A stretch of 64,000 nt of DNA from Flammeovirga pacifica. Its GTDB lineage: Bacteria > Bacteroidota > Bacteroidia > Cytophagales > Flammeovirgaceae. Of the stretch, positions 25,181-33,077 are shown piece after piece. The stretch covers positions 4,120,045 through 4,184,044 of the forward strand of contig NZ_JRYR02000001.1 of NCBI RefSeq assembly GCF_000807855.2. The letters are read 5' to 3'. The position numbers were made by a program, and so were the translations under genes. Below the pieces are notes generated by a model. That model did not search any database. It was not told the origin of the DNA and saw only the letters and a program-made list of their open reading frames with translations. Position 1 is the stretch's first letter. Each line of letters opens with the position of its first letter.

Positions 25181-28100
25181 TTAAAATATGGTATGTCTTT
25201 CAATTTTAGATTCATCTTGAATTTGTAGTTCATCTTCTTCCACTTCATCAACGATAACGTGAGGACGAACACCAATAATAAGCATATCATCTATTTGTCT
25301 TTGATTACCTTCTCTCATCCATTGTTCCATAAATTTAGAAATTGCTTCCCTTTGAATATTCATGTCTTTTTTATGGATGTTGAATAGTAATTCTTTGAAT
25401 GGTCTTTGCATCAATTTTCTGCCGTTAGGACCACCAAACTGATCTTGATAACCATCTGAACAAATATAGAATACTTCGATGTTTTCTAGCGGTAATGAAT
25501 AAGATTCATAACTCTTCTTTTGGTTTTTCTTACCACCAATACCAAACTTACCACCTTTCATTCTTTGTAACTCTGTAGGGTTGGTTTTGTCTACATAGTA
25601 TAGAGGTCTACCAGCTCCGGCGAATGTTAGTGTTTTACGTTTAGGTGAAACAATACAAATAGCGATGTCCATACCATCACGACTGTCATCATTTTCTGCT
25701 TGGTTCAAGGCTTGACGAATCATATCATTCATCAATTTTAAAATACGACCCGGATCAAGAATACCTCTTTCGTAAACAATTTGGTTTAGAAGGTCATTAC
25801 CAATAAGTGACATGAAGGCACCTGGAACACCATGACCAGTACAATCTGCCGCTACAATAATGTAATTCTCATTTTTCTCACCATACCAGTGGAAATCACC
25901 AGATACAATATCTCTAGGCTTTAAAAACACGAAACCATCCCAGTGAGGACCAATTCCTTGCATGTGGTCTTCCATATCGGTAGTTCTACCGAACACTGCC
26001 GTTTGCATTCGTCTTGCATAGTTTACAGAACTTTTTACTTTTTCATTATGCTGAGAAAGTAGAAGGGCCTGTTCTTTTACAAGTTCGTTTTGTCTAAGAA
26101 TTTGCTCTCGGTGAGATTTCATTTCGTGGTGTTGTTCACGAATTGTTCGAGATGTTTCTTCTAGCTGACTGTTTTGATCTTTAAGCTTAGATGCTGCTTT
26201 TTCAGCATCTTTTTTCGCTCTTTCTAATTCTTTTGTGTTGTGGTTTAGAATTGCCTCAGAACGTTTTAGACGGTTAAAGGCTTTTTCTAATTCGTAGTTC
26301 TTATCAGTAAGTTCGGTCGCTTGTTGCTCTACCTCCTTCGTACGAATATTTACTTGCTCTTCTAGTTTTCTTTGTTCTCTTCTAGATCTATATCTATTGA
26401 CCTGAATAGTAACAACAATAATTAAAATAGTAACACCTAAATAAATAAGGTAAGACCACCATTGTTTATAGAATGGAGTGTAAACAGAGAATCTATACGA
26501 CATCGGTCTAGACCAAGAGAAGTTACCTGTTTTTCTACCTCTAATCTCTAAGGTATATTGAGACCCAGATTCTAGATCTGAAACAAGTAAACCATCAGCT
26601 TCTTTTTCAAAGTTTACCCATTCATCTTTTCCAGGGTAACCCAAAATTCTTTTTTGGAAGGCAACGTTTTCAGTAGGGTAGACAGAAATATGGAAATTCA
26701 ATCTCATATAACTATCAGAAGGTACTTCCGCAATGTCATTATCTTTAAGACGATCACTACCGACAGTTACTCTTTTAACAATAGGTCGAGGAGTTTCTTT
26801 TAATACCTGAAGGTTAGGGGCAAATCCAATACCTTTAGTAGTTGATATGTATAATCTACCATAATCATCAATATAAAGACCTCTAATATTAAAGTTAGCA
26901 TCTGGAAGACCATCTTTGTTATTGTAAATAAGGTATTCATCATGCTCAAAATTGTAACGAATTAATTCATTCGAAGCAGCAACCCATAATTGTTTTTCGC
27001 TAGGGTCAACCGCTAATGCGTTATTAGTTACTGAGGTGAAGTTACCGAAGTTTAGTCTCTTAAATTTATTATCTTTTAAAATCAAGGTACCGTAAGAGGT
27101 ACCTAATATAATTTCTCCTGACTTCAAGAAAGAGATATCGTTGGTCTGGATATTATTTTCTATTTTGAATTTAATATCAGCTGTCAAGTTTTTAAATAAA
27201 TTATTTCTAGAATCATATTTAAAGATTAGACCCTCTTTTGCAGTACCACCTACATATATTTCTCCTTTGTCATCAATTTTGATTACAATAGGTCTACTAC
27301 TAATTCCTTCTTCCAATCCATAGATAATTGGTTTATTATTTTTCCCAATTTTGATTGCACCAACAACACCATCTTGACAGGTCCAGAGATTACCATTTTT
27401 ATCTTGTTCTAATATATAAATGGCTCCACCTATATTAGACATGTCAATTTTTTTAATTTCTTTTCCGTTTCTCCATAACTGGATGATACCATTGGCATCC
27501 GAAGTATAAACACCTTCTTTTGTTGGTAAAATTCTAAGAAATGAGTTACCGTTACCTGTTTTTACCTTTGATGTTAAAGTGAACTGATTTAAAGTGTTCA
27601 TTACACCAGAAAATAAGTTACCACCATCAGAAAAGAAAAGGTTATCCTCAATACCGTTAATGTGTTGGATGTACGAGGTTGTAAGGTTGTTAGAGAAAAC
27701 GTTAAATGGTAATTGTTGGAATAGTGAAATACCATTGTCTTTTGCCAACCAGATATCTAGGTCGTTATAATAAATAGAGTTACCATTATATACACCTAGT
27801 TCAGGATCACGGAAGAGTTTAAAACCCTGGAATGTAGATTCAAGACGGTACATACCACTTATATAACCTGTGATAAGGTACTGGTCAGTTCCAATTTCTT
27901 GTATGTAAGATGCGTCGAAGTTCCTTCCTATCTGATGTACTTGTACTTTATCATTAATAATGTCTACTAATGAAATACCTCTATCAGAATCAGCTACTAG
28001 GAAAGAAGATTCAGTATACCATAAGGCATGCTGTACATTTTTTAATTTCCCTAGTGTCTTTGATATTAAAACAAATTTATTTTTCTCAGGGTCGAATCTA

Positions 28101-28711
28101 TAAACTGTACCAGAATTATGGAAAGCATATAAAACACCTTGGAAGTTTTCTGCTAATTGAAAAGATTTAGTTTCATTCTCTGTGCTTAGAGTGAAATCAG
28201 TAAGCATTACTTCAAATTTACCCTGTTTGTTTTGTCTGAAAATTTGATAGTTATCAGCTGCCCATAAGTCGTTGTTATTATCTTCATAAAGCATTTTGCC
28301 ATAATGAAGTTTACCAGCTACTTGTTCTTCAGATTCCATTTTCATAAGGTGATGCCACCTTACACCATTGGGCTTACTAAAGATTTGTACAATCTCTTTA
28401 TTAGAAATAGCGTAAAGAGAACCATCTTTTTTCTGGAGCACTTGTTTGATATACTGACTTTCAAAATGGTCTGCACCAAGAGAAGTAAAGCTCGTGCCAT
28501 TATATCGTATTAGACCATTGTCACTTGCTATCCAAAGATAACCAATGGAGTCTTTTGCGATATTTTTAATGTAATCAGCTTTAAGACCATCATCCTTAGA
28601 ATAGTGAGTACTTAAAATGTTTTGTGCTGATAAGGGCTTACTTATACCAAATATTAGTGAAAGTAATAGAAAAGATGTAAGGTAATTTATGGAGTTGAAA
28701 TACTTTTTCAT
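25181..28711 (-). CDS. ligand-sensor SpoIIE-type protein phosphatase (Reg_prop / Y_Y_Y / coiled coil / PP2C)
   Basis: An 1176-residue membrane protein. A signal peptide (1-29) leads into a long periplasmic stretch of Reg_prop beta-propeller repeats to about 640 (for example DSIGYLWIASDNGLIRYNG). A Y_Y_Y domain runs to about 745, one transmembrane helix spans about 752-772, and a coiled coil of about 120 residues follows. The SpoIIE/PP2C domain starts near 935 (GDFHWYGEKNENYIIVAADC, then TGHGVPGAFMSLIGNDLL), with metal-binding Asp residues in place. Such proteins sense an external ligand and dephosphorylate Ser/Thr of an anti-sigma antagonist or similar partner. No anti-sigma gene is adjacent. 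Confidence 0.88.
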   Translation of the reverse strand: MKKYFNSINYLTSFLLLSLIFGISKPLSAQNILSTHYSKDDGLKADYIKNIAKDSIGYLWIASDNGLIRYNGTSFTSLGADHFESQYIKQVLQKKDGSLYAISNKEIVQIFSKPNGVRWHHLMKMESEEQVAGKLHYGKMLYEDNNNDLWAADNYQIFRQNKQGKFEVMLTDFTLSTENETKSFQLAENFQGVLYAFHNSGTVYRFDPEKNKFVLISKTLGKLKNVQHALWYTESSFLVADSDRGISLVDIINDKVQVHQIGRNFDASYIQEIGTDQYLITGYISGMYRLESTFQGFKLFRDPELGVYNGNSIYYNDLDIWLAKDNGISLFQQLPFNVFSNNLTTSYIQHINGIEDNLFFSDGGNLFSGVMNTLNQFTLTSKVKTGNGNSFLRILPTKEGVYTSDANGIIQLWRNGKEIKKIDMSNIGGAIYILEQDKNGNLWTCQDGVVGAIKIGKNNKPIIYGLEEGISSRPIVIKIDDKGEIYVGGTAKEGLIFKYDSRNNLFKNLTADIKFKIENNIQTNDISFLKSGEIILGTSYGTLILKDNKFKRLNFGNFTSVTNNALAVDPSEKQLWVAASNELIRYNFEHDEYLIYNNKDGLPDANFNIRGLYIDDYGRLYISTTKGIGFAPNLQVLKETPRPIVKRVTVGSDRLKDNDIAEVPSDSYMRLNFHISVYPTENVAFQKRILGYPGKDEWVNFEKEADGLLVSDLESGSQYTLEIRGRKTGNFSWSRPMSYRFSVYTPFYKQWWSYLIYLGVTILIIVVTIQVNRYRSRREQRKLEEQVNIRTKEVEQQATELTDKNYELEKAFNRLKRSEAILNHNTKELERAKKDAEKAASKLKDQNSQLEETSRTIREQHHEMKSHREQILRQNELVKEQALLLSQHNEKVKSSVNYARRMQTAVFGRTTDMEDHMQGIGPHWDGFVFLKPRDIVSGDFHWYGEKNENYIIVAADCTGHGVPGAFMSLIGNDLLNQIVYERGILDPGRILKLMNDMIRQALNQAENDDSRDGMDIAICIVSPKRKTLTFAGAGRPLYYVDKTNPTELQRMKGGKFGIGGKKNQKKSYESYSLPLENIEVFYICSDGYQDQFGGPNGRKLMQRPFKELLFNIHKKDMNIQREAISKFMEQWMREGNQRQIDDMLIIGVRPHVIVDEVEEDELQIQDESKIERHTIF

Positions 28712-28915
28712 GGCAAATCTTTGCGTTGAACAAGTCGATAAAAGGATCGATAAAAAAATGCTAATGCAATAATGTTTAGCTCATAATACAATTATTCATT
28801 AGAATAATCAAAAGTATAACGTAAACAAAATGCTTTTAGTGTAATAAAAAAGTGAATTATGTTTATTAAGGTGAAAAAGAAGAAGCTATAATTAGTATTG
28901 GTACTATCAGTAGTC

Positions 28916-29530
28916 TTATTTGCGCATATAGTTTAAATGTACGCTATCCTTAAAGTTTATTTTAATATTTTTATTACCACTTATCTTACTCAATATGGGT
29001 GCCAAATATTGTTTAGCGTTATCTTTTGCGCGTGCTTCTAACTGCATTTCTTGACCTGTGACTTTTAATTTTTTCTCTGCTTCAATATAAAGCTTATTCA
29101 TTGCATCTGGTCCAGCATGTTCTGAAGAGTAAATTTTCACTTCTTGAGGATTGATTCTTCCGTCAATATGAAGTACGGGTAGATCTACAACAACAGTCGA
29201 ATCTAATAAGTGAATGTCGTCTGTTTTTATTTCATTTAAATTGATGTAGCATACAATCTCACCACCAATCACGGCTAAAATTTTTGATTTGAAGAATTCA
29301 TTGGCTACAGGTATGTCTTCTAAATATTCATTATTCTCAGAGTATTCAGCTACGTCTCTAACATGAGCTTTATAAAGTTCTAAACGACCAAGCCCCTCCA
29401 ATTCTTCTACAATAAGTTGGTGGTCATTTTTTTTCTCCGAATAATTATCTTGATAGATGTCAAAAAGAATGTAGAATGACATCAAAATAGCAATTGTTGA
29501 AAGAAGTATCGTATGAATCTTTGAGGACAT
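28916..29530 (-). CDS. membrane-anchored DUF4230-like protein
   Basis: The ATG at 29530 (MSSKIHTILLSTIAILMSF) starts with a single transmembrane helix. The ATG at 29575 would prepend 15 unlikely residues. The body (ELEGLGRLELYKAHVRDVAEY, then IGGEIVCYINLNEI and a Lys/Glu-rich amphipathic segment) resembles the DUF4230 family, whose function is unknown. It is probably anchored in the inner membrane with most of the chain outside. It lies 204 bp upstream of the sensor-phosphatase gene on the same strand. Confidence 0.65.
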   Translation of the reverse strand: MSSKIHTILLSTIAILMSFYILFDIYQDNYSEKKNDHQLIVEELEGLGRLELYKAHVRDVAEYSENNEYLEDIPVANEFFKSKILAVIGGEIVCYINLNEIKTDDIHLLDSTVVVDLPVLHIDGRINPQEVKIYSSEHAGPDAMNKLYIEAEKKLKVTGQEMQLEARAKDNAKQYLAPILSKISGNKNIKINFKDSVHLNYMRK

Positions 29531-29731
29531 AAATGTAATATTAGCGAATAAATTTCCACCAAAAATACAATCCAAAATTGGATATACCTAAATAATCAAT
29601 TTATTGAATGACAATTGTTTGCATTTAATTGTTACTTTCTAACATTACTAAGTTGATTTTCAGAAATAATAACATTCTGAAATCAGATAGCTATGATAAT
29701 TATCAATATTAGCGACTTTTTTTAGATGTGA

Positions 29732-29762
29732 TTTGAACTTCAACCGAAATCTATTAGTTTTG
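29732..29762 (+). promoter_or_regulatory. promoter of the SNF2 helicase gene
   Basis: TTTG (29732-29735), a 19-bp spacer and TAGTTTTG (29755-29762) fit the Bacteroidota consensus. The predicted start of transcription is near 29768, about 45 nt before the ATG. Confidence 0.7.
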
Positions 29763-29811
29763 ATGATTTAATAATGCTAAATATAGCTTATAAATTATCT
29801 TATCGAGTTAA

Positions 29812-32715
29812 ATGAAAGTCTCTACGTCACTTCCATTTCAGTTAGTATATTCATTATTTCAGCATCAATTCTTAGGATATCTTTTTGAATCCTTTGTTAT
29901 ACAATTAAATAAAGAAAATAAACTAACCCTTCAACATCAGAATATTTCTTCTAGAAATGCTCATGAGTTTCAACAGCGTTTAGATCAAACAGATTTTGAT
30001 CTGATAGCCTTAATGGATGAAATTCAACCTGATGCAATTGCCAATCGCTTTGGAAATAAAAAGCGAATGAAACCTGATGCTTTTTTTCTATCTGTTTTTG
30101 ATGAGCAAAAAGGAGATCAGCTTTTACAAAAAAGAATCATCAGTTATGTAGAGACACAGCGTTCAAAAATTCTTGATAAACTACATAACAAAATGGTTTT
30201 TGAGATGGGGAAAGATGGAAACCCAACTTATAAAACGATTAGAGTACAAAAAGAAAAAGCTGAGATTGAATTTAGATTTTGGCGTAATAAAGAGCAAGAA
30301 AATACCAACTATCGACCGTTTATGTACCATAACGGAGAAAAAGTTGAGTTCCAATATAAAAGTGCAGTTCTATTATCAAACACTCCAGCTTGGTTATTAC
30401 TAGAAGGTAAATTATTTACTTTTAAAGGAGGTGTAGACGGCAAAAAAATCAAACCTTTCTTATTTAAAAACTTCATTGCTGTTCCTCAGAAAATGGAGAA
30501 AAGTTATTATGAGAAGTTTATTTCCCACCTTATTGAGGACTATAATGTAGGAGCTAGTGGCTTCTCTATTATCAATAGAAATGAGGAGGTGAAAGCTAAG
30601 TTAAAGGTTTCTGAAATTATTATTGAAAACGAAGAAGACCAGGAAATGATGCCTTCTGAGGTAGAGCTTCTTGTGCAATTCGACTATAAAGGAGTAGTTG
30701 TAGATGCCTCTACTTTTGGTAAAAGAAGTAAAGTAACCATGGTTTATGAAAACGATGAGTTCACGTTTACCAAAACATGGAGAGATTATAAATTTGAAAA
30801 ATCAATTATTAATGCCATAAAGGAATTTGAACTTGAAGGGGTTGATAATGGTAAAGTAGTTTTATCAAAAAATGATGCCTTTACTTGGTTGTCTAAAAAT
30901 GCAAAAGCATTAGAGGAACTAAATGTAAAGGTTGTTCAATCTTTAAAAGAAGGGAAAAAGTACTTTGTTGGCGAATCAAAAATTAATCTTGAGGTTACTG
31001 AAGATAGAGATTGGTTTGATATTAAAACAAAAGTAGTTTTTGGAGAATTTGAAATTCCTTTTCAGACAATAAGAAAGTTAATAGTATCAGGAAGACATGA
31101 ATTTGAACTGCCCAATGGAGAAATAGCTATTATTCCTAATGAATGGTTTGCTCAATATCAAGAGCTCTTTTATTTCTTAGACCATGAGTCTCCTCGTTTA
31201 CAAAAACATCACTTAGCATTAGTTCAAGACCTTCAAGAAGGGTCTTTAGCTAAAGTAAGCTTTGATAGAAAACTAGAAAGATTAAGTGATTTTGATAAAA
31301 TTGAAGAGTATAAAGTACCTAGATCTTTTAAAGGCAAATTAAGACCTTATCAAAAAGCGGGATACAATTGGATGAGATTCCTTTCAGAATATAATTTTGG
31401 AGGTTGCCTAGCAGATGATATGGGATTGGGTAAAACAGTACAAACTCTAAGCGTACTGGAATTTGAAAGAGTTTCCGAAAATGGGACATCACTTTTGATT
31501 ATGCCTACTTCGTTGGTGTATAACTGGGAGATGGAAGCGAAAAAGTTTACTCCTAAAATGAAAATCCTTAATTATACAGGAACTAACAGAGTGAAGGATC
31601 CAGAGAAATTTGGTCATTATGACATTGTCATTACTTCTTATGGTACGGCAAGAATTGATGCAGAGATATTATCAGAGTATTATTTCAATTATATCGTTCT
31701 TGATGAAGCACAAACCATAAAAAACCCGACTTCAATAGTTACTAAAGCAGTGAATCAATTAAAAAGCCGAAAACGTTTATTGCTTTCAGGTACACCAATT
31801 GAAAACACGACAATGGATTTATGGTCGCAGATGAATTTTGCAAATGTGGGACTGTTAGGTAGTCAAAACTTCTTCAAAAAGGAATTCTTGACACCCATTG
31901 AAAAAAGAAAGGATGAAGCAAAATACAATAAACTTTATCGTTTAATTAAGCCATTTATTATGAGACGACATAAGTCTCAAGTGGCTTCTGAATTGCCTGA
32001 AAAGGTAGAGAAGGTGATGTATATTGATATGACACCGGAACAAAAGAAAAAATATGAAGAAGTAAAATCTTCTTATAGAAACGATATTCTGGAACATATT
32101 GAAACTACAGGTGTGAAAGGGTCTCAATTTATGTTACTCAAAGGTTTGACAGAATTGAGACAGTTAGCCAATCATCCAAAATTAGTAGAAGAGAAGTATC
32201 AAGATTCGGCAGGGAAATTTGATGAAGTTATTCGTTCATTGAGTAATGCTGTGGGAGAAGGACATAAAATATTGGTATTTAGTCAGTTTGTAAAACATCT
32301 TTCTATTTTCAAAAAAGAACTTGATGATAGAGGAATGAAATATGCCTATTTAGATGGTAGTACTAAAGACCGTAAGAAAGAAGTGAATGATTTTCAGAAT
32401 AATAAAGATATTCAGATCTTTTTGATTTCATTAAAAGCAGGTGGATTAGGTTTAAACTTAACAGCGGCAGATTATGTGTTTATTTTAGATCCTTGGTGGA
32501 ATCCAGCTATCGAAGCTCAAGCCATTGATAGAGCACATAGAATTGGTCAAGAAAATAAAGTTTTTGTGTATAAGTTCATCACTATAGGTACTGTAGAAGA
32601 GAAGATATTAGCACTTCAACAAAGTAAGAAAGAATTGGCGGATACCTTAATAACCACAGAAGAAAGCTTTATGAAGAAATTGAGTAAAGAAGATATAAGC
32701 ACATTATTATCTTAA
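29812..32715 (+). CDS. SNF2-family DEAD/DEAH-box ATPase
   Basis: A 967-residue protein. The N-terminal 480 residues resemble the bacterial SNF2-associated region but are poorly conserved. The ATPase core starts near 510 (LRPYQKAGYNWMRFL). Walker A is ADDMGLGKTVQTL (about 537), motif II is VLDEAQTIKNP (about 635), and motif III is LLLSGTPIENT. The second RecA domain holds GHKILVFSQFVKHL, SLKAGGLGLNLTAADYVFIL and motif VI QAIDRAHRIGQ. Such enzymes translocate on duplex DNA and remodel protein-DNA complexes. No methyltransferase or nuclease is adjacent, so I see no evidence for a defence role. Confidence 0.93.
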   Translation: MKVSTSLPFQLVYSLFQHQFLGYLFESFVIQLNKENKLTLQHQNISSRNAHEFQQRLDQTDFDLIALMDEIQPDAIANRFGNKKRMKPDAFFLSVFDEQKGDQLLQKRIISYVETQRSKILDKLHNKMVFEMGKDGNPTYKTIRVQKEKAEIEFRFWRNKEQENTNYRPFMYHNGEKVEFQYKSAVLLSNTPAWLLLEGKLFTFKGGVDGKKIKPFLFKNFIAVPQKMEKSYYEKFISHLIEDYNVGASGFSIINRNEEVKAKLKVSEIIIENEEDQEMMPSEVELLVQFDYKGVVVDASTFGKRSKVTMVYENDEFTFTKTWRDYKFEKSIINAIKEFELEGVDNGKVVLSKNDAFTWLSKNAKALEELNVKVVQSLKEGKKYFVGESKINLEVTEDRDWFDIKTKVVFGEFEIPFQTIRKLIVSGRHEFELPNGEIAIIPNEWFAQYQELFYFLDHESPRLQKHHLALVQDLQEGSLAKVSFDRKLERLSDFDKIEEYKVPRSFKGKLRPYQKAGYNWMRFLSEYNFGGCLADDMGLGKTVQTLSVLEFERVSENGTSLLIMPTSLVYNWEMEAKKFTPKMKILNYTGTNRVKDPEKFGHYDIVITSYGTARIDAEILSEYYFNYIVLDEAQTIKNPTSIVTKAVNQLKSRKRLLLSGTPIENTTMDLWSQMNFANVGLLGSQNFFKKEFLTPIEKRKDEAKYNKLYRLIKPFIMRRHKSQVASELPEKVEKVMYIDMTPEQKKKYEEVKSSYRNDILEHIETTGVKGSQFMLLKGLTELRQLANHPKLVEEKYQDSAGKFDEVIRSLSNAVGEGHKILVFSQFVKHLSIFKKELDDRGMKYAYLDGSTKDRKKEVNDFQNNKDIQIFLISLKAGGLGLNLTAADYVFILDPWWNPAIEAQAIDRAHRIGQENKVFVYKFITIGTVEEKILALQQSKKELADTLITTEESFMKKLSKEDISTLLS

Positions 32716-32737
32716 AGTGTTTAAAAAATACACAACT

Positions 32738-32777
32738 AAAAAAGGGTGATTTCTGAGAATGAAGTAACCCTTTTTTA
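32738..32777 (+). terminator. terminator of the SNF2 gene
   Basis: The stem aaaaaagggt with acccttttt and the T-rich 3' arm lie 22 bp after the stop codon. Confidence 0.78.
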
Positions 32778-32880
32778 ATGTTTAAAATTTATTTTTGAAT
32801 AAAAATGAACTTTAAACTATTGATAGTAAAATAATTATAGCTAACTTATAAGTTTTTGAGATTAAATTTAATAAATAGTC

Positions 32881-32910
32881 TTGCAGAATAAAAAAATGTA
32901 CGTACCTTTG
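32881..32910 (+). promoter_or_regulatory. promoter of the 4.5S RNA gene
   Basis: TTG (32881-32883), a 19-bp spacer and TACCTTTG (32903-32910) make a near-ideal Bacteroidota promoter. It predicts a transcript start at about 32915, exactly where the closing stem of the SRP RNA begins. Confidence 0.85.
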
Positions 32911-32914
32911 CATC

Positions 32915-33007
32915 GCAAGTCAGGTCGATTTGCTCCCTACAATCCCCCAGGTACGGAAGTAAGCAAGGGTAATAGGTTGAGCGATGCGTTCCTGGCTTGT
33001 TTTTTTT
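32915..33007 (+). ncRNA. ffs: signal recognition particle 4.5S RNA
   Basis: The apical hairpin contains CAGGTACGGAAGTAAGCA (32948-32965), the SRP helix 8 with its GGAA tetraloop at 32955-32958 and the asymmetric internal loop that binds Ffh. Nested helices support it: caagtcagg (32916-32924) with cctggcttg (32991-32999), gctc with gagc, and ccta with tagg. The outer stem is followed by eight T, forming the terminator. Length is about 93 nt, normal for the small bacterial SRP RNA. It partners Ffh to target membrane proteins. An 86-codon minus-strand reading frame over this gene is spurious. Confidence 0.95.
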
Positions 33008-33022
33008 ATATAAAAATATTTC

Positions 33023-33065
33023 AAAAAAAGGTCGATAAATTTTAAAGTTTATCGACCTTTTTTTA
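33023..33065. terminator. bidirectional terminator between ffs and the oxidoreductase gene
   Basis: A 15-bp perfect stem (33025-33039 with 33048-33062) with an 8-base loop, A-rich on the left and T-rich on the right. Confidence 0.9.
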
Positions 33066-33077
33066 TTCAATTTGATT

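Noticed and set aside
29812-32715. SNF2 helicase as part of a DISARM-like or other defence system
   Set aside because: No methyltransferase, nuclease, PLD or DUF1998 gene is adjacent; neighbours are a DUF4230-like gene and the SRP RNA.
32911-32988. catcgc/gcgatg inverted repeat across the SRP RNA
   Set aside because: It would form a pseudoknot with the closing stem and is not needed for the SRP fold; the 5' part lies before the predicted transcript start.
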